Shown here: positions 35,537 through 44,337 of the stretch, piece by piece
Layout of the letters: each line of letters opens with the position of its first letter
How positions within the stretch are numbered: the stretch's first letter is position 1
Assembly: GCF_014280965.1 (NCBI RefSeq)
Contig: NZ_JACODZ010000001.1
Coordinates: forward strand, 1 to 64,000
Origin: Echinicola salinicaeni
Lineage (GTDB): Bacteria; Bacteroidota; Bacteroidia; Cytophagales; Cyclobacteriaceae
Direction of reading: 5' to 3'
DNA length: 64,000 bases
Translations under genes and position numbers: made by a program
Notes under the pieces: generated by a model
The model's database searches: none
What the model was told of the DNA's origin: nothing
Seen by the model: only the letters and a program-made list of their open reading frames with translations

Positions 35537-36811
35537 TTAATTCATTCTGCCCAATAATTGAATTCTGTGCGAATCCAATTTGATGAATATAAATAGCAAT
35601 ATCGTAAAAGACCAAAGTGAAGAACCTCCATAGCTAAAGAAAGGTAGCGGAATTCCTACTACAGGAAAAAGGCCAATGGTCATGGAGATATTGATAAAGA
35701 AGTGAAAGAGCAATATGGACACCACACAATAGCCATAAACCCTTGAAAACCGGGTCTTCTGCCGCTCTGCTAAGAATACAAGTCGTATCAATAGGGCCAC
35801 AAATAGAAATACCACCACAAGGCTTCCTATCCAGCCAAATTCTTCCCCAAGGGTACAGAAAATAAAATCAGTATGCTGCTCAGGTACAAAGTCAAATTTG
35901 GTCTGTGTACCTTCCAGATAGCCTTTCCCCCAAAATCCTCCAGAGCCAATGGCGATTTTTGACTGGGTTACATTCCAGCCTACACCCAGTGGGTCAATGT
36001 CCGGATTGAAAAGTACCATGATTCTATTCTGTTGGTGAGTAGGTAGTTTGGAAACTACTAGGTCCAAACTGTAACTGTAAGCAATAATTGCCATACCAAT
36101 CAAAGAAAAGGTAAGGACTCTTTTCCAAGTTTTTTTACCTGATAAGATCAGTAATAGGGTGATTCCGGTTACCGCAGCTACAATATAAAGATTGTTTTCT
36201 ACTGCAAGAGAAAGCAATGAAATAGCAATAAAAACCAAGGCTAGGATATAATATTTCTGTGGCATTCCTTCTCTATATAGCATGATGAAAAAGGAAGTAT
36301 ACACCATAGCAGTTCCTGTATCTGGCTGCAACATGATCAAGCTTATAGGTAATAGGATGATCAAAATGGCCTGGAATTGATATTTGGGAAGACTTAGGTC
36401 AAAGGAAGGTTTTTCAATAAACTTCGCCAAGGCCAGTGCGGTCGCAAATTTGGCAAATTCTCCAGGCTGAAGTCTAAAGGGACCTAATTCAAACCAAGCT
36501 CTTTGTCCGTTGATTTCCTTGCCTATAAAGGGGGTAAGCAATAGTATGAGCAGGAAGAAGCCGAACAATATCAAACTAAGGTTGTCAAAAAGCCGATAAT
36601 CAGCCACCATGATGATGGTGATCAGCAATATTGCTGTACCAATCCATACCAATTGTTTACCTGAATTGATACTAAAATCAAATATGCTTTTGGCCGCTTG
36701 TTCATCGTAAACGGCAGCATAGATATTGATCCAGCCAATCATCACCAGGGCTAAATAAATTAAGATGGTTAGCCAATCTATTTTGTTGATATATAAATCG
36801 TCTTGTCTCAC
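35537..36811 (-). CDS. rodA: Peptidoglycan glycosyltransferase RodA (SEDS)
   Basis: 424 residues if started at the GTG at 36811, one base after the mrdA stop; an in-frame ATG at 36841 would overlap mrdA by 29 nt. Ten or so membrane segments with SEDS motifs NGQRAWFELGPFRLQPGEFAK, LLQPDTGTAMVY-type (IMLQPDTGTAMVY) and VGIPLPFFSYGGSS. It polymerises glycan strands from lipid II with PBP2 in the elongasome at the inner membrane. Last gene of mreB-mreC-mreD-mrdA-rodA. Confidence 0.95.
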   Translation of the reverse strand: MRQDDLYINKIDWLTILIYLALVMIGWINIYAAVYDEQAAKSIFDFSINSGKQLVWIGTAILLITIIMVADYRLFDNLSLILFGFFLLILLLTPFIGKEINGQRAWFELGPFRLQPGEFAKFATALALAKFIEKPSFDLSLPKYQFQAILIILLPISLIMLQPDTGTAMVYTSFFIMLYREGMPQKYYILALVFIAISLLSLAVENNLYIVAAVTGITLLLILSGKKTWKRVLTFSLIGMAIIAYSYSLDLVVSKLPTHQQNRIMVLFNPDIDPLGVGWNVTQSKIAIGSGGFWGKGYLEGTQTKFDFVPEQHTDFIFCTLGEEFGWIGSLVVVFLFVALLIRLVFLAERQKTRFSRVYGYCVVSILLFHFFINISMTIGLFPVVGIPLPFFSYGGSSLWSFTILLFIFIKLDSHRIQLLGRMN

Positions 36812-36812
36812 T

Positions 36813-38615
36813 TTAGTCTCCAAAATCGCCGACCAAAACATAGTCTTCCAAGGTCGGTCTTTCTATATGTCCTCTTAAATATTTTTCAATCATCAAGCTG
36901 GCCGTACTCGCAGCAGCACGTCCGCCCCAGCCAGCATTTTCCACATATACAGCAATGGCAATTTGTGGATTTTCCTTGGGCGCAAAAGCAACGAATACGG
37001 AGTGGTCCTCCCCATGGGGGTTTTGGGCCGTGCCTGTTTTACCGGCTATGGTGATGTCACTAATGATTGCCCTCATGGCCGTTCCATAAAGCGCTTCAGC
37101 CATGGCGTCCTGAACCATATCAAAATGATGGGCAGAGACGCCTACATCATGTTTGATTTGGTATTCCTCGGGGATTTTCTTGGGATCTCCATCCACAGAC
37201 TTGATCAAATGGGGTGTGTAGAAGTAGCCTTTGTTAGCAAAGATGGCAGCCAAGTTGGCCATCTGTATAGGGGTAACCAACATCTCTCCTTGGCCAATGG
37301 ATAGGGAATATATGGTAGAGTATTTCCATCTGTTTTTACCATACATTCTATCATACAAAAGACTTGAAGGTACATCCCCACTTTTTTCAGAAGGTAAATC
37401 GATACCCAATCGGTTTCCCAATCCAAATTTTTCAACCGCTTCATGCCATTTGTCCAATCCTATTTGCGTATCGGTATAGGTATTAGAAGAAATATCTTGA
37501 TTGATCATCAATCGGTAGGCCTGATAGTAATAAGGGTTGCAGGAATTCCTGATGGCACCAAACAAATTTACAGGACTGGAGTGATTATGACATGCCACTA
37601 AGGCCTTATTGCAGGCAAAAGTGGTATTAGGGGTGATGACACCCCATTGGAGTCCAATAAGGGATTGAACGATTTTGAAGATAGATCCTGGAGGATACAT
37701 GGCCATAATGGGCCTGTTAAACAAAGGTCTCGTAGAATCATTCAACAATTTGCCATAATTCTTTCCATAGGCAGCTCCAGCTAATAGATTCGGATTATAT
37801 ACTGGTGCGGAAATGATGGAAAGTATTTCACCTGTTTTAGGTTCAATGGCTACTACTGAGCCTTTTTTGCCTTCCATTAGTTTCTCACCATACTTCTGTA
37901 ATTCTAAGTCTATGGTCGATTGTAGGTTTTCACCAGGGATGGAGGCGGTATCTAGTTGGCCATTTTTAAAGGAGCCTTTGTCCACTCCTCTTACATTGAC
38001 CATTTTGTATTTTGCTCCTTTTTTACCTCTTAGAATTTTCTCATAATAAGATTCGATTCCAGAATGTCCAATATAATCTCCCTGGTTATAATAGTCCGCA
38101 GAATCCCTTTCCAACTGTCTGGGTTGGATTTCTGCGATATAGCCCAAAGCACTTGCCCCTACAGAATCTGGATAGGCTCGAACCGACCGTGTCATGATAA
38201 ATAGGCCGGGGTAATCGATGAGGTAATCCTGAATCTTGGCAAACTCTGTGTTGGAGATTTGTTTTATCAGCGGAGATGGTTTTACATAGGAATATTTCCT
38301 TGCCTTCTGATAACGCTCAATAAGCTGGTCCTTTTCGATCTGGAATAGTTTACAGAACTTGGCAGTGTCCTTTATACTAAACTCTTTGGGGATGACCATC
38401 AGGTCAAAGACAGGATTATTATAAACAAGTAGCTCCCCATGGCGGTCATATACCAAGCCTCTATAGGGGTAATCGACTATTCTTTGCACGGCATTTCTTT
38501 CTGCACGTCGCATGAAACTGTCATCCAATACTTGTATGACAAAAAGCTTAGTTAGTAAAACTATGCCGACAATAATAATGACCACAGTGATGACACTGTG
38601 CCTGTTCTCATTCAT
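36813..38615 (-). CDS. mrdA: Penicillin-binding protein 2 (elongasome transpeptidase)
   Basis: 600 residues. One N-terminal membrane helix (SVITVVIIIVGIVLLTKLF), a pedestal/dimerisation domain, and the transpeptidase domain with SxxK (PPGSIFKIVQ, active Ser), SxN (RNSCNPYYYQ) and KTG (AGKTGTAQNPHGEDHS). It cross-links peptidoglycan with RodA during side-wall growth. It abuts mreD (stop at 38616, start at 38615) and runs into rodA, so translation is likely coupled. Confidence 0.97.
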   Translation of the reverse strand: MNENRHSVITVVIIIVGIVLLTKLFVIQVLDDSFMRRAERNAVQRIVDYPYRGLVYDRHGELLVYNNPVFDLMVIPKEFSIKDTAKFCKLFQIEKDQLIERYQKARKYSYVKPSPLIKQISNTEFAKIQDYLIDYPGLFIMTRSVRAYPDSVGASALGYIAEIQPRQLERDSADYYNQGDYIGHSGIESYYEKILRGKKGAKYKMVNVRGVDKGSFKNGQLDTASIPGENLQSTIDLELQKYGEKLMEGKKGSVVAIEPKTGEILSIISAPVYNPNLLAGAAYGKNYGKLLNDSTRPLFNRPIMAMYPPGSIFKIVQSLIGLQWGVITPNTTFACNKALVACHNHSSPVNLFGAIRNSCNPYYYQAYRLMINQDISSNTYTDTQIGLDKWHEAVEKFGLGNRLGIDLPSEKSGDVPSSLLYDRMYGKNRWKYSTIYSLSIGQGEMLVTPIQMANLAAIFANKGYFYTPHLIKSVDGDPKKIPEEYQIKHDVGVSAHHFDMVQDAMAEALYGTAMRAIISDITIAGKTGTAQNPHGEDHSVFVAFAPKENPQIAIAVYVENAGWGGRAAASTASLMIEKYLRGHIERPTLEDYVLVGDFGD

Positions 38616-39137
38616 TTAAATGCTTCTACTTTTTTTATAAAACAAGACTTGAACAATAACACCTAATACAAAGGTAAATGCAGTGCTGGCCAAAGTCTTA
38701 TATATCATTGGAATATACAAGTTAGTGCCGACATTATCAATGAAGAAGAATGTAAGATGATGAACCAATATAAGTGGCAGGGAATAAGTAAGGAACCATC
38801 CCATCCCCATATTCAATAGATTAGGAGGAGTATTGGAATCATAGCCTCCAGTTGGAGTGATTAACTGAATCCAAGGTCTTCTCAAAAAGGCCATCATCAC
38901 TGCACTGCCTGTATGAAGCCCCATGCTGTCATAGAATATATCAATCCCAAACCCTAATAGGAATGCCAATAACATCATAGGGATAGTTTTGATTTCAATT
39001 GGTAGCAGGAGCAAATATATAACGTACAGAAAGCAAAAAGCCATGCCAAACAGCACCAGATTTTTCAACACCAGAATCTGTATCAAAAAGTATAGGACAA
39101 GTCCTATGATGGATGTGAATATAGTTTTACTGTTCAT
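38616..39137 (-). CDS. mreD: Rod shape-determining protein MreD
   Basis: 173 residues with five or six membrane segments. Marks are weak as usual for MreD, but GFGIDIFYDSMGLHTGSAVMM and MAFLRRPWIQLITP fit, and the position between mreC and mrdA settles the identity. It is an inner-membrane part of the elongasome. The start overlaps the mreC end by 11 nt. Confidence 0.93.
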   Translation of the reverse strand: MNSKTIFTSIIGLVLYFLIQILVLKNLVLFGMAFCFLYVIYLLLLPIEIKTIPMMLLAFLLGFGIDIFYDSMGLHTGSAVMMAFLRRPWIQLITPTGGYDSNTPPNLLNMGMGWFLTYSLPLILVHHLTFFFIDNVGTNLYIPMIYKTLASTAFTFVLGVIVQVLFYKKSRSI

Positions 39138-39963
39138 TGATATTTGTGGAAATTTCTTGGAGTGAATCCAACTCGGCCTCCATATTGTTTTCTACCAGGT
39201 ATACATAGGTCAGTTTATTAAAACTGGTGGCCAACTTAATGGTAATGTCCAAATAATTGGTTTCAGTTCCCTTATTGACTTCTTCAATAGTTCCTACCAA
39301 AAGTCCCTCGGGGAATACAGCATTATATCCTGAAGTAACCACTGTGTCACCTTTTGCTACTTCGACGTGTCTAGGGACATATTTCAGTTTGGCCAACTGA
39401 GGATTTTTACCATCCCATTGGGTTGAACCAATTTCATTTTTGGTTTTGATTTTGGAAGATATCAGTAGGTCTGTGTGCAAAAGGGAGATGACAGATGCAA
39501 AGTTTTTGGATACACCTTTTACCCTACCCACAATTCCTTCACCATTAAATACCCCCATACCTTCTTTAATACCATCCTTCGCACCCTTGTTTAAGGTGAT
39601 TTGGTTGGTCTGAAGATTGATGGAATTATTGATGACTTTTGCAGATCTGAATTCATAAGTGGCACTGAGTACACTGTCTAACTCCAAAGTAACACTATCC
39701 ATCTCTGGGGTCTTACTGGCCAGCATGGTCATGAGTTCCGCGTTTTTCGCAGCTAGGTCTTCATTGGTACTTCCCAAGGTGAAATAGGACGTAAAACCAT
39801 CCTTGGCATTAAGAAAACTTCCGGTAAAACTATTGGAGCTGTTGAAGAAAACAGCTCCTTGTGGTGAATTATAACTTACGATTAGCCAAATTGCTATTGC
39901 CTCTAAGATGATGAATAGCAAAAAGGCCCTTATACTATATAGGAATAATAATATGCGTTGCAT
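39127..39963 (-). CDS. mreC: Rod shape-determining protein MreC
   Basis: 278 residues: one N-terminal membrane helix (about 10-30), a short coiled-coil part (LAAKNAELMTMLASKTPEMD), then the beta-barrel domain with GAKDGIKEGMGVFNGEGIVG and VVTSGYNAVFPEGLLVG. MreC links MreB and the synthases in the periplasm and activates PBP2. It starts 7 nt after mreB ends and overlaps mreD. Confidence 0.96.
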   Translation of the reverse strand: MQRILLFLYSIRAFLLFIILEAIAIWLIVSYNSPQGAVFFNSSNSFTGSFLNAKDGFTSYFTLGSTNEDLAAKNAELMTMLASKTPEMDSVTLELDSVLSATYEFRSAKVINNSINLQTNQITLNKGAKDGIKEGMGVFNGEGIVGRVKGVSKNFASVISLLHTDLLISSKIKTKNEIGSTQWDGKNPQLAKLKYVPRHVEVAKGDTVVTSGYNAVFPEGLLVGTIEEVNKGTETNYLDITIKLATSFNKLTYVYLVENNMEAELDSLQEISTNINEQ

Positions 39964-39970
39964 TCAATCA

Positions 39971-40999
39971 TCAGGTCATCAACACGGTTCTGAAACTATT
40001 TATATTTTTCAGGGCGGTACCTGTTCCTCTCACTACCGCTCTTAAAGGATCCTCGGCAATATGAATAGGGAGTTTGGTCTTCTGATGAAGTCTCTTGTCG
40101 AGTCCCTTTAACAATGCGCCACCACCCGTAAGGTGAATGCCATTATCATAAATGTCTGCAGAGAGTTCCGGAGGAGCGATCTCTAATGCTTTTAATACCG
40201 CTTCTTCAATCTTTGAAACCGACTTATCCAAAGCAAAGGCAATTTCCGAATAAGAAACTTTGATGACCTTTGGAATACCAGTCATTAGATCACGACCCCT
40301 GATTTCATAATCTTCAGGAGCATCATCCAATTCAGTTAGGGCAGAACCAATGGCTATCTTTACTTTTTCAGCAGACCTTTCACCTATTAGTAGGTTGTGC
40401 TGCCTTCTCATATAGTCCAAGATATCCTTGGTGAAGGTGTCACCGGCAACTCTTATGGACTGGTCAGCAACTATACCTGAAAGGGCTATCAAGGCAATTT
40501 CCGTAGTACCACCCCCGATATCAACAATCATGGAACCCATAGGTTTTTCTATGTCTATACCGATACCGATTGCTGCGGCGATTGGTTCGTATACCATATA
40601 TACTTCCTTGGCACCAGCGTGTTCTGCAGAATCCCTTACAGCTCTTTTCTCCACCTCAGTGATTCCTGAAGGAATACAGATCACCATTCTATGAGACTGT
40701 GGGAACATGCCTTTTTTGTGTCCAGGAATCATTTTGATCAGGCCCCTGATCATTTGCTCTGCCGCGTAGAAATCCGCAATCACACCGTCTTTTAGGGGAC
40801 GGATGGTTTTGATGTTTTCATGCGTTTTTTCATGCATGTTCATCGCTTCGCGGCCAACCGCCAAAATCCTGTTGCTGGATTTGTCGATGGCAATGATCGA
40901 GGGTTCGTCCACCACGATCTTTTCTTTATGTATAATAAGGGTATTGGCTGTACCTAAATCTATAGCTATATCACTTGAGAAAAAGTCGAATAATCCCAT
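39971..40999 (-). CDS. mreB: Rod shape-determining actin homologue MreB
   Basis: 342 residues, full length. N-terminal amphipathic and phosphate-1 region FFSSDIAIDLGTANTLIIHK, then the phosphate-2 loop SMIVDIGGGTTEIALI and adenosine motif IHLTGGGALLKGLDKRL. It polymerises under the inner membrane and directs cell-wall elongation. First gene of the five-gene operon; a -7 element lies 82 nt upstream. The full operon predicts rod-shaped cells. Confidence 0.98.
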   Translation of the reverse strand: MGLFDFFSSDIAIDLGTANTLIIHKEKIVVDEPSIIAIDKSSNRILAVGREAMNMHEKTHENIKTIRPLKDGVIADFYAAEQMIRGLIKMIPGHKKGMFPQSHRMVICIPSGITEVEKRAVRDSAEHAGAKEVYMVYEPIAAAIGIGIDIEKPMGSMIVDIGGGTTEIALIALSGIVADQSIRVAGDTFTKDILDYMRRQHNLLIGERSAEKVKIAIGSALTELDDAPEDYEIRGRDLMTGIPKVIKVSYSEIAFALDKSVSKIEEAVLKALEIAPPELSADIYDNGIHLTGGGALLKGLDKRLHQKTKLPIHIAEDPLRAVVRGTGTALKNINSFRTVLMT

Positions 41000-41080
41000 C
41001 CTGGTCTTTTCTTAATAAATTACGTTTGAGTTGATCGTTTAAAGTTAGCATTAACAACGCTTAAATAAAACGAGGGACAA

Positions 41081-41088
41081 CAAAATTA
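41081..41088 (-). promoter_or_regulatory. Putative -7 element of the mreB operon
   Basis: Minus strand TAATTTTG matches TAnnTTTG, 82 nt upstream of mreB. No matching -33 TTG at normal spacing. Confidence 0.35.
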
Positions 41089-41300
41089 TTACCTTAATTT
41101 GGATTTATAATATCGAGCACAATTTTTTTTTAAATCACTTGCAATGAGAAAGAAATGAGTTTTGTAATAAAAGACATTTTCTGTACTCAAATGGGCTTTT
41201 TTAGGTGATTATTTGATTTCCCGTGCTTGGTTTGGGCTGATTAAGCAAAAAGTAGTCCAATTTGATTGCTATACGGAATATATTATCATTGCTACTCTTG

Positions 41301-41378
41301 ATTTTTAATCCCAAATCTAAATGGCGAGGATTTTAAATCCTCCTTTATTGACCGTTTAGGATTTGAATTCCTGAACAG
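41301..41378. repeat. Palindrome cluster, copy A
   Basis: Degenerate copy of the cluster at 41740-41822. It keeps GAGGATTTTAAATCCTC (41326-41342) exactly and a decayed AGGATTTGAATTCCT palindrome at about 41358-41372, with the same order and spacing. Confidence 0.75.
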
Positions 41379-41482
41379 TAGGGTTAGCCCCCCTTGGTGA
41401 TGTTCAGGCATTCTTAACTGTTTCCATCTACGATGTCTTTATTTTAACTTCAGTCTTATTTAAAGAAAAACAGAATAATATT

Positions 41483-41521
41483 CGGATCACTTAGGGATCA
41501 CCCTCGGATCACCTTCGGATC
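41483..41521. repeat. Four short direct repeats, GGATCA at 10-11 bp spacing
   Basis: CGGATCAC, GGGATCAC, CGGATCAC and CGGATCAA start at 41483, 41494, 41504 and 41515. One helical turn between units is what a protein-binding array would show; it may also be part of the surrounding degenerate element. Confidence 0.6.
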
Positions 41522-41739
41522 AAGCCCGGAAATTACCGAGTTAATTCCAAAGATAATTTGGGAGAGATGTTTGTTTAAACCAAAGGAAAGTAAGCGGAGT
41601 AACCGATCTGTCCAAGGGAAGTTGCCGGGATGTTGAAGGGTGGATGTAGGGCGTTATTATTAAGATCAAACCTTTACCTTTGATAAGGTGAACATGAAAA
41701 GTTGTCAAGTGGACTTCCAGAGGGCGGTGATTATAGCTA

Positions 41740-41822
41740 TTCGGGATTTGCAATCCCGAATCTAAATGTTGAGGATTTTAAATCCTCTTTATTTTTAGTT
41801 CAGGATTGCAAATCCTGAACAG
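41740..41822. repeat. Palindrome cluster, copy B
   Basis: Three palindromes in a row with GGATT...AATCC cores: 41740-41760 (core CGGGATTTGCAATCCCG), 41771-41787 (GAGGATTTTAAATCCTC) and 41799-41819 (core CAGGATTGCAAATCCTG). Copy A 440 bp away has the same order. The pattern recalls REP-type palindromes. Confidence 0.8.
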
Positions 41823-41844
41823 CAACAACAGCAACAAATGAAAT

Positions 41845-41876
41845 AAAAAACTCCCCGACTTTTCAGTTGGGGAGTT
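41845..41876 (-). terminator. Intrinsic terminator of purH
   Basis: AACTCCCC (41849-41856) pairs with GGGGAGTT (41869-41876); on the minus strand a T-run follows the stem. It lies 28 nt after the purH stop. Confidence 0.82.
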
Positions 41877-41904
41877 CTAAGATATATCAGAATTGATTTT
41901 CTGA

Positions 41905-43431
41905 TTAGTGCTTGAAGTGTCTTACTCCTGTCATTACCATGGCCATTCCTGCTTGGTCACAGAAGTCGATACTGTCTTTGTCCTTAATAGATCCACCCGG
42001 CTGAACGACTGCAGCTACACCTTCTTTTGAGGCGATTTCCACACAGTCAGGGAAGGGGAAGAATGCGTCGGAAGCCATTACAGCACCTTTCAATTCAAAA
42101 CCAAATGACTTGGCCTTTTCGATGGCTTGCTTCAATGCATCTACCCTTGAAGTCTGTCCAACGCCACTGGCGAACAACTGATCTTGGTTGCTCAATACGA
42201 TCGTATTGGATTTGGTGTGCTTACAAACTTTGGCTGCAAATACCAATGCGTCTTTCTGTTCTTCAGTTGGTGCTAATTTGGTAGCTACTTTGAAGTCTTC
42301 CTTGGTTTCCATGAACAAGTCCTTGTCCTGCTCGATGACACCGTTTAGCAAGGTCTTGATTTGCTTGGTGCCACCTACATTGGTTTTCTGAAGTAGAAGG
42401 ATCCTGTTTTTCTTGCCTTTCAATACCTCCAGTGCATCTTCATCAAATGCAGGGGCAATCAATACTTCAAAGAATAGGCTGTGCATTTCTTCAGCTGCTG
42501 CCTTGTCCACTGTTTGGTTGGTGATCAATACGCCACCAAATGCAGAAAGTGTATCCGCTTCAAATGCTTTAAGGTAAGCTTCCTTTACAGAGTTGCCTTT
42601 GGCCACACCACAGGCATTATTATGCTTAAGGATTGCGAAGGCCGTTTCTCCGTCAAATTCAGCCATCAATGCAACGGCCGCATCAATGTCCACCAAGTTA
42701 TTATAAGAAAGTTCTTTTCCGTTCAATTGCTCGAAAAGATCTTCCAGCTTGCCATAAAAATGGGCTTTTTGGTGAGGGTTTTCACCGTATCTCAATGCCT
42801 TGGCAGTGGTTTCACTGATTTTCAAGGCTGGGATTTCTTCAGATTGGTTGAAGTAATTGAAGATATGGGTGTCATAGTTGGAAGATACCTGGAATGCCTG
42901 GGCCGCAAAGTATTTTCTGTCTTCGATGGTAGTACCACCTTCATTCTTTTTCAATCTTTCCTCCAACTCACTGTACTGATCGCGGGAAGCGATGATGGTT
43001 ACATCTTTGAAGTTTTTGGCAGCTGCTCTGATCAAAGAAATGCCTCCAATATCAATTTTTTCAATGATGTCCTGCTCAGTAGCTCCTGAGGCTACAGTCT
43101 CCTCAAATGGATAAAGGTCCACAATTACCAAATCAATGGCTGGGATTTCAAATTCCTGTGCTTGGGAAAGGTCTCCCTCGTCTTCTCTTCTGTGAAGGAT
43201 TCCACCAAATACTTTAGGGTGTAAGGTCTTTACCCTACCTCCAAAGATAGAAGGGTATCCAGTAAGATCTTCTACAGCAGTTACTTCTGCACCTTGCTCC
43301 TCAATGAACTTCTGTGTACCTCCGGTAGAGTATATTTTTACTCCCTGCTCTTTTAGTAGGGCGATGATAGGTTCAAGATTGTCTTTATAAAAGACAGAAA
43401 TAAGGGCAGATTGAATTTTCTTAACAGCCAT
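41905..43431 (-). CDS. purH: Bifunctional AICAR formyltransferase / IMP cyclohydrolase PurH
   Basis: 508 residues. N-terminal MGS-like IMP cyclohydrolase domain (IYSTGGTQKFIEEQGAEV, VKTLHPKVFGGILHRR, IDLVIVDLYPFEETV) and C-terminal AICARFT domain (ALRYGENPHQKAHFY, ILKHNNACGVAKG, ending GMAMVMTGVRHFKH). It carries out the last two steps of purine synthesis, AICAR to FAICAR to IMP. A -7 element at 43479-43486 separates it from purN upstream. Confidence 0.98.
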   Translation of the reverse strand: MAVKKIQSALISVFYKDNLEPIIALLKEQGVKIYSTGGTQKFIEEQGAEVTAVEDLTGYPSIFGGRVKTLHPKVFGGILHRREDEGDLSQAQEFEIPAIDLVIVDLYPFEETVASGATEQDIIEKIDIGGISLIRAAAKNFKDVTIIASRDQYSELEERLKKNEGGTTIEDRKYFAAQAFQVSSNYDTHIFNYFNQSEEIPALKISETTAKALRYGENPHQKAHFYGKLEDLFEQLNGKELSYNNLVDIDAAVALMAEFDGETAFAILKHNNACGVAKGNSVKEAYLKAFEADTLSAFGGVLITNQTVDKAAAEEMHSLFFEVLIAPAFDEDALEVLKGKKNRILLLQKTNVGGTKQIKTLLNGVIEQDKDLFMETKEDFKVATKLAPTEEQKDALVFAAKVCKHTKSNTIVLSNQDQLFASGVGQTSRVDALKQAIEKAKSFGFELKGAVMASDAFFPFPDCVEIASKEGVAAVVQPGGSIKDKDSIDFCDQAGMAMVMTGVRHFKH

Positions 43432-43478
43432 TTTTGAAAGGATTGTATGAAATAGGTTTGCGTAATTATTTTAAACTG

Positions 43479-43486
43479 CAAAGGTA
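43479..43486 (-). promoter_or_regulatory. Putative -7 element of purH
   Basis: Minus strand TACCTTTG, a full TAnnTTTG match 48 nt before purH, inside the short purN-purH gap. No clear -33. Confidence 0.4.
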
Positions 43487-43500
43487 GGAAAATCAGCTGA

Positions 43501-44058
43501 TTAAAGCAGACTTTCGATTACTTTTGGGAAATATTTGTATTCTAATGCGTGTACTTTGTTGGCAATATCCTCTGGACTATCATTTGCTTCTACTGGTACT
43601 GTCTTTTGGAATATTACCCGACCTTCGTCATATTTTTCATTGACAAAGTGGATAGTTATGCCAGTTTCCTTATCACCATTTTCCTTTACTGCTTCATGTA
43701 CGCGCATGCCATACATGCCTTTTCCTCCATGTTTTGGAAGCAGAGCAGGATGAATATTGATCATTCTATCAGGGAAGTTTTGGATAAGTCCGTCAGGGAT
43801 TTTTAATAGGAATCCCGCCAATACGACAAAATCCACTTCCATTTCCTCAAAGGTTTTTTCCAAAATTCCAGCTTCCATTTCAGACTTGGTAAAAGAAAAA
43901 CTAGGGATATCATGATTTTTTGCCCTTTCCAATACATAGGCATCTTTCTTATTAGAGGCGATGCAAATTACTTGGGCCAAGTCGGAGCCATTGAAATGCT
44001 TGATGATCTCCTCGGCATTGCTGCCATTTCCGGAGGCTAGGATGGCGATTTTTTTCAA
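43501..44058 (-). CDS. purN: Phosphoribosylglycinamide formyltransferase PurN
   Basis: 185 residues. IAILASGNGSNAEEIIKHF binds the GAR phosphate; the catalytic segment is INIHPALLPKHGGKGMYGMRVHEAV (Asn-His pair) with TGITIHFVNEKYDEG following. It transfers a formyl group from 10-formyl-THF to GAR, the third step of purine synthesis. It sits 69 nt upstream of purH on the same strand, a functional pair. Confidence 0.96.
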   Translation of the reverse strand: MKKIAILASGNGSNAEEIIKHFNGSDLAQVICIASNKKDAYVLERAKNHDIPSFSFTKSEMEAGILEKTFEEMEVDFVVLAGFLLKIPDGLIQNFPDRMINIHPALLPKHGGKGMYGMRVHEAVKENGDKETGITIHFVNEKYDEGRVIFQKTVPVEANDSPEDIANKVHALEYKYFPKVIESLL

Positions 44059-44138
44059 GTGATTACCTGTTTAGATGATCCTAAATGATTGAGGGTACAA
44101 AAATAAGGATAAATTTTTAGCCCATAAGCATTTTTACT

Positions 44139-44315
44139 CCTAAGTACAGGGAAATCACCTTTAGGCCAATGTGATGATTTAATGTGGAATATGGGGTCAG
44201 CCTGAGTGAAGTCGAGATTCTACGTCTAGCCTTCGACTCCCTGTCGTCCGGAAGGCGGGCGCTCAGGCTGACATCTTTGCACTGATATCTTAAAGGCGAT
44301 TTCCCTGCCCCTAAG
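44139..44315. repeat. MITE-like inverted-repeat element between ubiA-like gene and purN
   Basis: Terminal inverted repeats AGGGAAATCACCTTTA (44148-44163) and TAAAGGCGATTTCCCT (44291-44306) match at 15 of 16 positions. Nested inside, GTCAGCCTGAG (44196-44206) and CTCAGGCTGAC (44262-44272) pair exactly, as do AGTCGA and TCGACT. The direct repeat CCTAAG lies 3 nt outside each end (44139-44144 and 44310-44315), like a target duplication. No coding potential. Confidence 0.75.
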
Positions 44316-44337
44316 AAAGGTTTTACAACAGTTTTCT

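Larger units (their letters stand above)
41000..41904. other. 905-bp repeat-rich intergenic region between mreB and purH
   Basis: No supported gene. In order: a -7 element for mreB (41081-41088), palindrome-cluster copy A (41301-41378), a row of four GGATCA repeats (41483-41521), a GC-richer segment about 41520-41730, palindrome-cluster copy B (41740-41822) and the purH terminator (41845-41876). Two similar clusters flank a 360-bp centre, which suggests a degenerate mobile or REP-like element. The minus-strand frame 41541-41753 has no recognisable product. Confidence 0.6.

Noticed and set aside
41541-41753. 70-codon minus-strand frame in the mreB-purH gap
   Set aside because: No start context, no known domain, and it reads into the palindrome cluster; probably repeat-derived sequence.
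42481-43089. 202-codon plus-strand frame opposite purH
   Set aside because: Antisense to the highly conserved purH coding region; no start signal or domain.
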